Assembly (NCBI RefSeq): GCF_001593005.1
Contig: NZ_LQZQ01000049.1
Location: forward strand, 310,001-374,000
Origin: Roseivirga ehrenbergii
GTDB taxonomy: Bacteria; Bacteroidota; Bacteroidia; Cytophagales; Cyclobacteriaceae
DNA length: 64,000 nt
Reading direction: 5' to 3'
A program made the position numbers and the translations under genes. Positions 45,080 to 53,216 of this stretch are shown piece after piece. The notes beneath the pieces are model-generated. The model had not been told where the DNA came from, searched no databases, and was given only the letters and a program-made list of their open reading frames with translations. Position 1 is the first letter of the stretch; each line of letters starts with the position of its first letter.

Positions 45080-46207
45080 TTAATAGTAAAAGTATAGTGT
45101 TGATTCACCTTTGGTAGTTCTTTTGGTCACTTCGCCATTCGTGTTAAACTCGTAATCGAATTGATACAATAGATCTACACCGTTTTCTTCCACTCGATAA
45201 GAAGCAGGTAACTTTGTTTGTGTTTTGATAGTAGGAATTACTTCATTCACAGGAAATGGGTTTACCTTGTCTAAGTAGTGGTCGTAAGTACGAGTAGAGG
45301 TCAATTTCAAATCACCGTTCTGAGCTGGGTAATAAGCGAGCTGCTTGTACAAGTTACCGTCTTGAAAATATAGGTAAACAAATATTAAGCTAAGTTCATA
45401 TGAACCATTAGATTGAAGGTAATAGTCTGCTCTACCAGCTACATTGCCCATAAAATCATAATCATATTCTGAGTAAGATTTTTTTACACCGTATTCAATT
45501 TTCTCAGACCGAATTATTCTTCCATTCTGCTTAATAAAATACTCGTCTTGGTTAGGGTAGTAGTTGATCCTTTCAATCATACCATTCGCATCATAATAAT
45601 AGGTGTCTGTGCCTGCACTAGCTCCAGGAGTCTCAGATGTCCAATTCACTTTGCTCACACGACCTTGTTGATCATACACGAATGTTCTTTTGGTTTTCCA
45701 GCCACTAGCCGATGATTCAAAAGATTGCGCTTTGCCAAAAAGCTCATCGTCCAGAATATTGATCTCGATGTTATCTGAATCTCCGCCAACCGCAGAAACT
45801 CCATCAATTATTCTAAACTTAAGGGTGCTATGACCAGATAATAAATCGTTGTCTTGAGGAACGACTTTAAATTCTGCCACAGTTTGGCCAGCAAGGATTT
45901 CTAAATCAATTTGACTTTGTTTCAAGGCTGGCTCTGTAGAGAAGCTGCCTTGACCAATGGCGTCATCTAAATTTAATACCAAGGTGTAATCTTCTTCAGC
46001 TTCGGCTGATAATTGAATTCGCACGGTCAAGGAACCATCATTTTCCTTTAGGTTGACAATACTGTTTTCAAAATTGGCCTTAATCAGAGAAGAAGAAGGT
46101 GGTGGTGTAGAACTAGAATCATTGTTAGGGTTAATTCCGTCTTCTTCACAGGCGAGCAATCCAGCCATCACTATGACAGCCATGCTCAGTTTTAGAGTTT
46201 TATACAT
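45080..46207 (-). CDS. Lipoprotein with Calx-beta-like domain and YD-like repeats
   Basis: The 375-residue protein has a lipoprotein signal (MYKTLKLSMAVIVMAGLLACEE, lipobox GLLAC) and a Ser/Pro-rich linker. A Calx-beta-like domain follows (about 45-150, NLKENDGSLTVRIQLSAEAEEDYTL and LSGHSTLKFRIID). The C-terminal half has YD-type beta hairpins such as FVYDQQGRVSKVNW, YYYDANGMIERINYYP and YDYDFMGNVAGRADYY. It is probably outer-membrane anchored and surface exposed. Function is unknown. Its YD-like part recalls the secreted gene inserted between the addA- and addB-like genes. Confidence 0.75.
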   Translation of the reverse strand: MYKTLKLSMAVIVMAGLLACEEDGINPNNDSSSTPPPSSSLIKANFENSIVNLKENDGSLTVRIQLSAEAEEDYTLVLNLDDAIGQGSFSTEPALKQSQIDLEILAGQTVAEFKVVPQDNDLLSGHSTLKFRIIDGVSAVGGDSDNIEINILDDELFGKAQSFESSASGWKTKRTFVYDQQGRVSKVNWTSETPGASAGTDTYYYDANGMIERINYYPNQDEYFIKQNGRIIRSEKIEYGVKKSYSEYDYDFMGNVAGRADYYLQSNGSYELSLIFVYLYFQDGNLYKQLAYYPAQNGDLKLTSTRTYDHYLDKVNPFPVNEVIPTIKTQTKLPASYRVEENGVDLLYQFDYEFNTNGEVTKRTTKGESTLYFYY

Positions 46208-46527
46208 TGAGATAATTTGAGTTTTTGTGCCTTCTGTTTGCTTGCATGCTTCTTTAAGAATTACTTCCCTGAGAGGGTTGTGATTGCATTAAATAAAAGT
46301 GAGCATACCGCTAAACTTCCAACTGATTTTCCATTTACAACTCGTATGCCAATTTTTGTTAAAAAGTAGTCGTGGAAAGAAAAAAATATCAAAAAACTGA
46401 AAATAATTTTCAAAAATCAGCGTGGAGGCATCATAATGGCCTTTTATGATAAGCTTTAAAATTTGGCTAAACTAACCTACAGGACTTTATTCAGCCGTCA
46501 TTGCTTCTTCGCTGAGTCCTTTTTCAA

Positions 46528-46740
46528 TTATCTCGTCCTTACAGGACTTCCATAGGGGTACATCCATGATTTCCGATGGGTTACACCCTTCGTTTTGGTA
46601 TTTCGCCCTTTCAGGACTATGAGTAGCTGAATTCATGTGCAAAACCTGAGCCCCAAAGGGGCGACATATTTGTAGCATGGAGAAACATATACGGTACATT
46701 AAGCCCCAGCGGGGCGACACCTTTATAGCCCCAACGGGGC
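46528..46740. repeat. Hairpin-repeat array (copy 2)
   Basis: Units in order: GTCCTTACAGGAC (46535-46547), a CGATGGGT/ACCCTTCG hairpin (46574-46592), GCCCTTTCAGGAC (46605-46617), GCCCCAAAGGGGC (46650-46662), GCCCCAGCGGGGC (46703-46715) and GCCCCAACGGGGC (46728-46740). The fourth is followed by GACATATTTGTAGCATGG. Order and spacing match the array at 43147. Confidence 0.82.
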
Positions 46741-46786
46741 GGAATACAACAAGAATACGCAAGGCTAACCGGCAAGGCCTAATTTA

Positions 46787-46848
46787 GCCGTCATTGCGAA
46801 CCTGCTTTAGTTCTTCGATGTGAAGATGTTTACGTGAAGCAATCTACC
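46787..46848 (-). repeat. Dispersed repeat of about 60 bp, reverse-orientation copy
   Basis: Read on the minus strand the unit begins AGATTGCTTCACGTA and ends GCAGGTTCGCAATGACGG. The same ends occur at 52292-52350 and 52548-52604 in the forward orientation. The middle is variable. It has the look of a small non-autonomous repeat of the kind common between Bacteroidota genes. Confidence 0.75.
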
Positions 46849-47141
46849 TTTCCAATTCAACAATGCTTGAGATTGCTTCGTCATAAGCTGTTGCTGATGT
46901 AACGCTTATTTCTCGAAATGACGAAATATCAAGCAAACATCATCATAGTAGTGTGCAAAGCTCAAAACTCGCATTTCCATTTTTCTTACCGGTGTTAAGT
47001 TCCAGCTTAGCAAGCCATGATGGTATATGAAGATGCTTTTATTTAAGAAAAATAGGTAAGGCTAAAAGCTTGCTATGTAGTGGTTTACACATTCTCGTGT
47101 ATCTACATTTACTGCCATTCTTGGTTAAGCCTCATTTGAGG

Positions 47142-47732
47142 CTAATCGCTTTTATGAGCCTTACCTAATGCTGAGTTCGAGAATTTTATTTCACCACAGA
47201 TAGTTAGTTGATTCAGAAATTGATTAAATGTGATTTTGTTTCTTTTCAATTTTAGATATCCTTTTTTGAGTTCTGATGTCAATAGTAATCCAAATCTGGC
47301 TCCTTCAGCAATTAATTTTCTAGGTTCATCCCAAGTTTGATTTGTCAGAGAGTTATTGTATATTAATAGTGGTTGGAAGGAATCGTTATTTAGCAATTTA
47401 TGCTTGTAAGGTTGTAATGATTCGTTTTCTCCAACGTAGTTTCCATTTTTAACCTCAATTCCAAAATAGAATTCTTCGAACGTTACCTTTACATCAACAT
47501 CAGCGTTTGACTTCGGCTTTTCACATTTAAAATTCAGATCTTCAAAAAGATGCATGATGGCATACTCCAATTCTATATCATCGCTCTTGGTATCGGTTGT
47601 TTTTCTTGGTCTAGTAATTCGTTCTAGGAAATAATATTTTTTTTCCAATGCTCTTATCTTTGATAGTAGCTTTCTAGTCCTATTCCGACTGTTCTTATAC
47701 TCGATATGTAGTTTATCTAAGTCGGGTATCAT
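47142..47732 (-). CDS. Orphan PD-(D/E)xK nuclease-like protein
   Basis: The 196-residue protein has a charged N-terminal coiled-coil stretch (about 1-40). Then comes a compact region with acidic residues in DDIELEYAIMHLFEDLNF, Asp78/Asp80 in NADVDVKVTF and the strand FGIEVKNG with Glu93 and Lys95. The D...ExK spacing fits a restriction-endonuclease-like (PD-(D/E)xK) fold. No methyltransferase, helicase or immunity gene is adjacent, so its role is open; it could be an orphan restriction or defence nuclease. The frame is open to 47795, but a TATATTTG promoter box overlaps the ATG at 47760-47762, so the ATG at 47730-47732 is preferred. The gene is AT-rich compared with its neighbours. Confidence 0.6.
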   Translation of the reverse strand: MIPDLDKLHIEYKNSRNRTRKLLSKIRALEKKYYFLERITRPRKTTDTKSDDIELEYAIMHLFEDLNFKCEKPKSNADVDVKVTFEEFYFGIEVKNGNYVGENESLQPYKHKLLNNDSFQPLLIYNNSLTNQTWDEPRKLIAEGARFGLLLTSELKKGYLKLKRNKITFNQFLNQLTICGEIKFSNSALGKAHKSD

Positions 47733-47751
47733 TTTTTCAAACAAGCTTATA

Positions 47752-47759
47752 CAAATATA
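47752..47759 (-). promoter_or_regulatory. TAnnTTTG-type -7 promoter element
   Basis: On the minus strand the sequence TATATTTG matches the Bacteroidota -7 consensus TAnnTTTG. It lies 19 bp before the chosen start codon of the nuclease-like gene. No convincing -33 element was found at the ideal spacing. Confidence 0.5.
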
Positions 47760-47875
47760 CATTTGAAAGTTCTGTAAAACTTTAGAATTAACCAACCACT
47801 AATAAAATTCCACCCCACAAAAACCTTGAGATAGTTTTACCTTGAGCCATTGATAAATAACAAAATCCTTTCTCA

Positions 47876-50800
47876 ATGAAGCTCGGAAATCTATTTTCAC
47901 TTTTATTCTTATGCCTCTGTGCCGCTTCGGCCACAGCGCAAACCGACCTTTCCTTATTCAAATCCATGGAACCACGTTCTATCGGTCCGGCAGGAATGTC
48001 GGGTAGGGTCACTTCAATCGATGTAGTTCGGTCGAACAAAAACATTATTTATGCAGGAACTGCCTCTGGTGGTTTGTGGAAATCTACCAGTCAAGGCACC
48101 TTATGGGAGCCGATTTTCGATGATCAGGACGTAGCCTCTATCGGAGTGGTGACCATCGATCCATCCAACCCTAGCGTAATTTGGGTAGGTACGGGCGAAG
48201 GAAACCCACGTAACTCTCTCAATTCTGGTTATGGCGTGTACCGCAGTTTAGATGCTGGCCGCACATGGGAGCACATGGGCTTGGAGAAAACCAGCAATAT
48301 CCATCGCCTTATTGTTCACCCTAACGACCCAAATACCATTTGGGTAGGTGCAATTGGTTCTCCTTGGGGCGAACACGAAGAGCGCGGTGTTTTTAAATCT
48401 ACCGATGGCGGAAAAAACTGGAAGAAAGTACTTTACGGAGGTCCGGGTGCGGGTATTGCCGATATGGTAATCGACCCCACCAATCCTAATAAAATTGTAG
48501 CGGCCATGTGGGAACACAGAAGGTGGCCTTATTTCTTTAACTCTGGCGGTCCAGCTTCGGGTATATACATTACCTACGATGGTGGTGAAACTTGGAAAAG
48601 AAAAACTGCGGAGCATGGTTTACCAAAAGGCGATTTAGGCCGAATAGGTTTGGCCATTGCGCCTTCTATGCCCGATAGAATTTACGCTTGGGTGGAATCA
48701 AAAGAAAACGCCATTTACCGCTCAGATGATGGGGGAGAAAGATGGTATAGAATTTCGAACAAGAATGACAGAGGCATTGGTAGCCGTCCGTTTTACTATG
48801 CCGATATCTATGTAGATCCTCAGAACGAAAACAGGGTTTACTCACTGCATACCCAAGTTACATCCAGTGAAGATGGTGGCAAAAGCTTCCAAAACTTTGT
48901 GAACTCAGGCATAATCCATGTCGATCACCATGCTTGGTATGTACACCCAGATGACCCGAACTTTTTGGTTTTAGGTAACGATGGTGGTTTAGTATTAAGC
49001 ACCGACCGTGGAGGCCGATGGCAATATTCTGAGAACTTACCGATTGGGCAGTTCTACCATGTGAATTACGATATGGAATACCCATACAATGTAATGGGCG
49101 GAATGCAGGACAATGGCGCATGGTTAGGGCCAAGCCAATTGTTGAAAAACGGAGGAATTAGAAATGGTTATTGGGAAAGAATAGTCGGTGGCGATGGCTT
49201 CGATGTGGTGCCAGACCCTACTGATTTCCGCTATGGTTATTCATTGAGTCAGGGCGCTAACATTCAGCGTTACGATAGAGTAACGGGTGAAATGGTAGGT
49301 ATTAGACCGGAGCACCCGGATGGTGTACAGTTACGCTGGAACTGGAATGCAGGTGTAAATGTCAATCCAATCGATAAAAAGACAGTCTATATCGGTGCGC
49401 AGTACCTTTTCAAGTCTACCGATAATGGTAGAAATTGGGAAATCATTTCTCCTGATTTGACCACCAACAATCCAGAAAAGCAAAGACAAATTGATACAGG
49501 AGGCTTGAATTATGACAATACGGGCGCAGAAATGCATACTACGATTACCGTAATTGAGCCGAGTCCATTGAAGCAAGGCGTGATTTGGGTAGGAACCGAT
49601 GACGGTAATGTTCAACTGACGCAAGATGGCGGTGGAAAATGGGAGAACAGCGCAGGAAAGTTCGAGGGTTTGCCAGATGCCACTTGGGTACAGCAAATCA
49701 AGCCAAGTACTTATGACCCAGCTACAGCCGTAGTGGTTTTTGATGACCACAGAAGAAACAACTGGGAGCCTTATGTGTACCAAACGACCAATTACGGAAA
49801 ATCATGGAAGCGTATTGTGAAGAAGGATGCTGTATTCGGTTTTGCGCTTTCGTTTGTGCAAGACCCAATTGAGCCCAACTTGATGTTTTTAGGCACTGAA
49901 GGTGGACTTTACGTGAGTATGGACGGTTCTGCTACTTGGGCCAAATGGACGCACGGTTACCCAACTGTACCTACCATGGATCTTCAAATTCATCCAAGAG
50001 AGCATGATTTGATCATCGGTACTTTTGGTAGGGCATTATGGATTTTGGACGATATCCGTCCGCTTCGCGAAGCGACTAAAATGGGTATGAAAAAGCTGAT
50101 GGCAGAAAACCTTCACGTTTTCCCAATTCCAGATGCTACCAATGCCATCATTGGTCAGTATATGGGGTATAGAAGTACAGGTGACGGACTTTTTATGGGT
50201 GATAATAAGCCTTTTAGTGCAGCCATAAGCTACTATGCTAAAGATGCAGGTCGTGTAAAAGTTGAAATCTCTGATGCACAGGGTAAAGTGGTAAGAACAC
50301 TCTACCAGTCTGCTGACAAAGGTTTGAACCGTATGTACTGGGGTTTTGAAGGCGATGGTGTTCGTCAGCCAGGTTCAGGTCCGAGCAGAGAAGGTGCTGC
50401 GCCACCACGTGGTTATGATGTATTGCCGGGCACTTATACTGTTAAAATGACAAAGGGGAATGCTTCAAGCAGCCAAACAATTAAAGTATTGAAAGACCCG
50501 CGTACTCCTGAATGGGACATGAATGAGATTGAGGCAAAACAGAAATTCATTCAAGAATACTATGATTTCTTGGCGCCTGTTACCGAAGCGATTGATCGTT
50601 TGCAAGCCGCTACGAAAAGCGTTGGTTTGATCGATGGTTTTGCCGATGACAATGCAGCTCTAAAAGCCAAGAATGCTGAAATCAAGAAAAAGCTAACGGC
50701 TTTGAATCGACTGATTTATGCTGAAAGCACGCAGGGTTCACGAAATGACAAGAGCGTTCTCTCAAGTTATTTAGGAACTATTAGAGGTAAAATGGGTGGG

Positions 50801-50962
50801 AGTTATGATCCAGTAACGCAGGGCATGCGCTTTGCTTTGGCCAATGCCGAAAAGAAAGCCAATGAAGTGATTGGAGAAATCAATGCTTTCTTCAAAACCG
50901 ATTGGCCAGCCTATAAAGCTTATGTAGATGGGCTTAATATAGAGTTACTACCCGGCTTTTAA
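47876..50962 (+). CDS. Large secreted BNR/sortilin-like beta-propeller protein (copy 2)
   Basis: The 1028-residue protein has a signal peptide (MKLGNLFSLLFLCLCAASATAQ). It has the same layout as the protein at 34821-37925. Repeats include GGLWKSTSQGTLWEPIF, GVYRSLDAGRTWEHMG, GVFKSTDGGKNWKKVL and YLFKSTDNGRNWEIIS. The BNR/Asp-box propeller covers about 25-740. A C-terminal beta domain (about 755-880) and a helical end (about 890-1028) follow. Homology to copy 1 is obvious by eye over most of the length (SIGPAGMSGRV and HIGPANMSGRV; GGDGFDVVPD and GGDGFLSLPH). It is probably a periplasmic or surface binding protein. No peptidase gene is beside it. It ends at a strong terminator. Confidence 0.85.
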   Translation: MKLGNLFSLLFLCLCAASATAQTDLSLFKSMEPRSIGPAGMSGRVTSIDVVRSNKNIIYAGTASGGLWKSTSQGTLWEPIFDDQDVASIGVVTIDPSNPSVIWVGTGEGNPRNSLNSGYGVYRSLDAGRTWEHMGLEKTSNIHRLIVHPNDPNTIWVGAIGSPWGEHEERGVFKSTDGGKNWKKVLYGGPGAGIADMVIDPTNPNKIVAAMWEHRRWPYFFNSGGPASGIYITYDGGETWKRKTAEHGLPKGDLGRIGLAIAPSMPDRIYAWVESKENAIYRSDDGGERWYRISNKNDRGIGSRPFYYADIYVDPQNENRVYSLHTQVTSSEDGGKSFQNFVNSGIIHVDHHAWYVHPDDPNFLVLGNDGGLVLSTDRGGRWQYSENLPIGQFYHVNYDMEYPYNVMGGMQDNGAWLGPSQLLKNGGIRNGYWERIVGGDGFDVVPDPTDFRYGYSLSQGANIQRYDRVTGEMVGIRPEHPDGVQLRWNWNAGVNVNPIDKKTVYIGAQYLFKSTDNGRNWEIISPDLTTNNPEKQRQIDTGGLNYDNTGAEMHTTITVIEPSPLKQGVIWVGTDDGNVQLTQDGGGKWENSAGKFEGLPDATWVQQIKPSTYDPATAVVVFDDHRRNNWEPYVYQTTNYGKSWKRIVKKDAVFGFALSFVQDPIEPNLMFLGTEGGLYVSMDGSATWAKWTHGYPTVPTMDLQIHPREHDLIIGTFGRALWILDDIRPLREATKMGMKKLMAENLHVFPIPDATNAIIGQYMGYRSTGDGLFMGDNKPFSAAISYYAKDAGRVKVEISDAQGKVVRTLYQSADKGLNRMYWGFEGDGVRQPGSGPSREGAAPPRGYDVLPGTYTVKMTKGNASSSQTIKVLKDPRTPEWDMNEIEAKQKFIQEYYDFLAPVTEAIDRLQAATKSVGLIDGFADDNAALKAKNAEIKKKLTALNRLIYAESTQGSRNDKSVLSSYLGTIRGKMGGSYDPVTQGMRFALANAEKKANEVIGEINAFFKTDWPAYKAYVDGLNIELLPGF

Positions 50963-50986
50963 GCTTACAAGTACCTTAGAAATTAT

Positions 50987-51018
50987 AAACCCCAAGGCAT
51001 TGCGGCTTTGGGGTTTTT
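50987..51018 (+). terminator. Rho-independent terminator after BNR copy 2
   Basis: AAACCCCAA (50987-50995) pairs with TTGGGGTTT (51008-51016), with further G-T and G-C pairs inside. T residues follow to 51018. It lies 25 bp after the stop codon. Confidence 0.85.
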
Positions 51019-51304
51019 CGTTTTAAAGCATAAGAATGAAACCGTTGAAACGGTTGGTGTCAGCTTGTTACTCCATAGCCCACGGTTTAAACCGTGGGCT
51101 ATTTGTGTAAAAGGCACCTTGTGATGGTTTTAACCATTTAAACCTGAAACCAGTCGAGCATGCTGCTCTGAATAGGCTTAAATTGACCGTCATCCTGAAC
51201 TTGTTTCAGGATCCGCTTGCTATGAGACTTAGTAAATAAGGTAACTCAAGGACAGAGTCCTAGGTTAATAGTAGTCACAGGTTCGGAGAACCTGCGACAG
51301 AGGT
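51019..51304. repeat. Cluster of palindromic repeats of several types
   Basis: No gene is supported. Elements seen: AACCGTTGAAACGGTT (51040-51055); a perfect 28-bp palindrome with ATAGCCCACGGTTT as its left half (51075-51102); ATGGTTTTAACCAT near 51123; ATCCTGAAC/GTTTCAGGAT arms (51192-51212) of the common GTCATCCTGAAC repeat; AGGACAGAGTCCT (51249-51261); and CAGGTTC-GGA-GAACCTG (51278-51294), followed by CGACAG. The last two share the short stem and 3-nt-loop form of the hairpin arrays at 43 and 46 kb. Confidence 0.75.
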
Positions 51305-52126
51305 TTATTGAAACTCGACTTCAGCAGAAAGATCATTTACTTTTTCAATCTTCTTAACCTTGTTATGATTAATGATATTCTCAAATAATGTTAGTAAATC
51401 TTTCATCATATTAAACTTCATTTCCATAGCAAAAAAGCTGATTGGTTTTCCATGCTCAAATACATAGTTTATCGTTCTATAGGTGTAATTTGAGTTTTTT
51501 GAATCTGGTGAAAAATAAAACCCTGAATTATGAATGGTGTTTCTAATCGCTGAGTAAATTCCAATAACCTCATAATCTTCATTAGTTAAATTTAAATGAT
51601 TTTCAAAAAGCCCTTTTCTTATTGCCCCAAAGGGTTCACTACCATTTAAATATGGGTTTGACTTTTTACTTTTGGGGTTATAGTAAGGGTTTTCAAGATT
51701 CTTAATGGAACGAACTATGTTTCTAACTTTTGTTTCAAACTCAAAAAAATAGTTTAGAATTAAATTGTCTAATATTTGATTAAAAATATGTCTATTCTTA
51801 TGGAAAGCATATTTACTAATATCAGAGTGACTATCTATTGAACTGGACAAGTGAGGCAGTCTTTTTTTAAGCCAATCTTTATCGGTCAACTTATTTTGTG
51901 ATTCTGTCTGAAAGGAAAACTGAATAATTGTATTTACATTAATGTCATGTATATTTTTTAAGAATAGTATTCGAGAATCCTTATTCCGATGTAATTTATC
52001 TACTGCGGTTTCTTCTAAAACATTAATCACGTGATTGTCAAGTTCTATAATTGAATTTATCATATCCTGAACCGTAACTGATTCGGATGTTATTATATTT
52101 ATAGTCTTTGTTTCTTGATTGATCAT
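51305..52126 (-). CDS. Orphan HEPN-like protein of unknown function
   Basis: The 273-residue protein is mostly helical, with no signal peptide or membrane segment. A helix near the end of the fold carries YSAIRNTIHNSGFYF (Arg195-Asn196, His199). This is close to the RN...H motif of HEPN ribonuclease-like domains, but the Arg-to-His spacing is one residue shorter than the usual RX4-6H, so activity is doubtful. Such proteins occur alone or with nucleotidyltransferase partners; none is adjacent. The gene is AT-rich and is bracketed by repeat clusters on both sides, which suggests acquisition. No better family is recognised. Confidence 0.5.
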   Translation of the reverse strand: MINQETKTINIITSESVTVQDMINSIIELDNHVINVLEETAVDKLHRNKDSRILFLKNIHDINVNTIIQFSFQTESQNKLTDKDWLKKRLPHLSSSIDSHSDISKYAFHKNRHIFNQILDNLILNYFFEFETKVRNIVRSIKNLENPYYNPKSKKSNPYLNGSEPFGAIRKGLFENHLNLTNEDYEVIGIYSAIRNTIHNSGFYFSPDSKNSNYTYRTINYVFEHGKPISFFAMEMKFNMMKDLLTLFENIINHNKVKKIEKVNDLSAEVEFQ

Positions 52127-52291
52127 AAATGTTTTTTAATGTTAGTGAGAAAGTTTATTCACACTCACTTCGGTATAATGCCCTAGATTAAGCCTCGGTC
52201 ACATTGATTGCGCATATACCTCATGTAATTTATCAAAACTTCTTTATTGCATCCAAATATTGGTCACTATAAGGAAGTTTTTCCTTGCTTA

Positions 52292-52350
52292 AGATTGCTT
52301 CACGTATGCTCTTTCACTTCGATATACACTTGCAGGTTCGCAATGACGGT
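52292..52350 (+). repeat. Dispersed repeat of about 60 bp, forward copy 1
   Basis: The unit starts AGATTGCTTCACGTATGCTC and ends TTGCAGGTTCGCAATGACGG. It matches the copy at 52548-52604 at both ends, and the reverse copy at 46787-46848. TTTGTGGT follows both forward copies. Confidence 0.78.
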
Positions 52351-52547
52351 TGAATAAGCCTTTGTGGTATAAACGTTTGAGTTTTGTGGTGAGCCATCGG
52401 TCACGGTCATTGCGATGAATTAGCAGCCGCTAGGCAAGAATTCAGAAGCAATCTCTTTAATAAGCTACATGTACGCAGCTGAATTTGAAGTGTATACATT
52501 TTGTAATCTTTGTGAAACTCCGCGCCCTTTGCGGTTAATAATCAGTG

Positions 52548-52604
52548 AGATTGCTTCACGTATGCTCTATCACTACGAAAAACTTTGGCAGGTTCGCAAT
52601 GACT
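52548..52604 (+). repeat. Dispersed repeat of about 60 bp, forward copy 2
   Basis: The unit starts AGATTGCTTCACGTATGCTC and ends GGCAGGTTCGCAATGACTG. The interior differs slightly from copy 1 at 52292. Confidence 0.78.
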
Positions 52605-52640
52605 GTTGAGTTGACTTTTGTGGTGAGCAATGGGGCACTC

Positions 52641-53165
52641 TTATTGGATTTTCTCAAGCGCGTTCAGCGTTCGTTTTCCTCTAGATTTAAACCCAGCAGA
52701 GCCATAGGGCATTTGGTCTTCTATCAGGATTTGAAGTTCGCCTTTCAGCTCGGGTACTTTGTAAGTAATATTCAAAAGTACCGTCATAGAAAAACATTTA
52801 ATGGCAATGGCTTCGCTTTTTGAGGCCAAATAGCCAAAGCAAATGTCGGCTACTTCACCCCAAAGGTTTTCTGGAATATCGATTTCCTGAAGCACACGGA
52901 CTGTATTGCGTTTAATAGAGTCATGTAAATTGGGTTGCTTAAGGTTGAAGACCATGGCTTTCAAATGTGGCTTAAGCATATCAACCTTCTTTCTACCAAT
53001 TTCACCAACCACCCAAGCTGCTCTTTGAGTTACACGATATTCATCGTTTAGGAATAAGTTCATCAGCGCATCAAACCGTTCCTGTTCTTCTGCAACATAT
53101 GAAACGATTAGGTTCGTATTCTCTTTGGAGTGTTCCTTTAAAAGTTGTTTTCGGATGTCCATCAT
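52641..53165 (-). CDS. HEAT-like repeat protein
   Basis: The 174-residue all-helical protein shows HEAT/ARM-like helix pairs: FDALMNLFLNDEYRVTQRAAWVVGEIG (about 30-57), LHDSIKRNTVRVLQEIDIP (about 80-98) and YLASKSEAIAIKCFSMTVLLNI (about 112-133). It has no signal peptide or catalytic motif. Such proteins are usually protein-binding scaffolds; the partner is unknown. It is divergent to the DUF456 gene, with about 50 bp between them. Confidence 0.7.
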   Translation of the reverse strand: MMDIRKQLLKEHSKENTNLIVSYVAEEQERFDALMNLFLNDEYRVTQRAAWVVGEIGRKKVDMLKPHLKAMVFNLKQPNLHDSIKRNTVRVLQEIDIPENLWGEVADICFGYLASKSEAIAIKCFSMTVLLNITYKVPELKGELQILIEDQMPYGSAGFKSRGKRTLNALEKIQ

Positions 53166-53216
53166 GACTTATACACCAAAAATAATCATCTTTAAATATC
53201 AATCACTTTTTTAGCC

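Larger units (their letters stand above)
46208..47141. other. Long repeat-rich intergenic region
   Basis: About 930 bp hold no supported gene. They contain the second hairpin array (46528-46740) and a dispersed-repeat copy in reverse orientation (46787-46848). A related fragment follows with GAGATTGCTTCG and TCTCGAAATGACG (about 46870-46925). A 7-bp-stem hairpin AGCCTCA/TGAGGCT at 47128-47143 overlaps the stop of the next minus-strand gene. The only open frame (46487-46762, minus) is made of the hairpin array and is rejected. Confidence 0.6.
52127..52640. other. Repeat-filled intergenic region
   Basis: These 514 bp carry two forward copies of the dispersed repeat (52292-52350 and 52548-52604) and one divergent reverse-like copy (about 52405-52455, GGTCATTGCGATGAATTAGC to GAAGCAATCTC). 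The plus-strand open frame at 52545-52823 is built from the repeat and the antisense of the HEAT-like gene, so it is rejected. Confidence 0.6.

Noticed and set aside
43147-46740. Possible CRISPR array
   Set aside because: Palindromes are spaced irregularly at about 25-55 bp with no identical repeats and unique spacers of fixed length, and no cas gene is near.
46487-46762. A 91-codon open frame on the minus strand in the second hairpin array
   Set aside because: It is the same repeat sequence read as protein, not a conserved gene.
52545-52823. A 92-codon open frame on the plus strand
   Set aside because: It lies over the dispersed repeat and the antisense of the HEAT-like gene.
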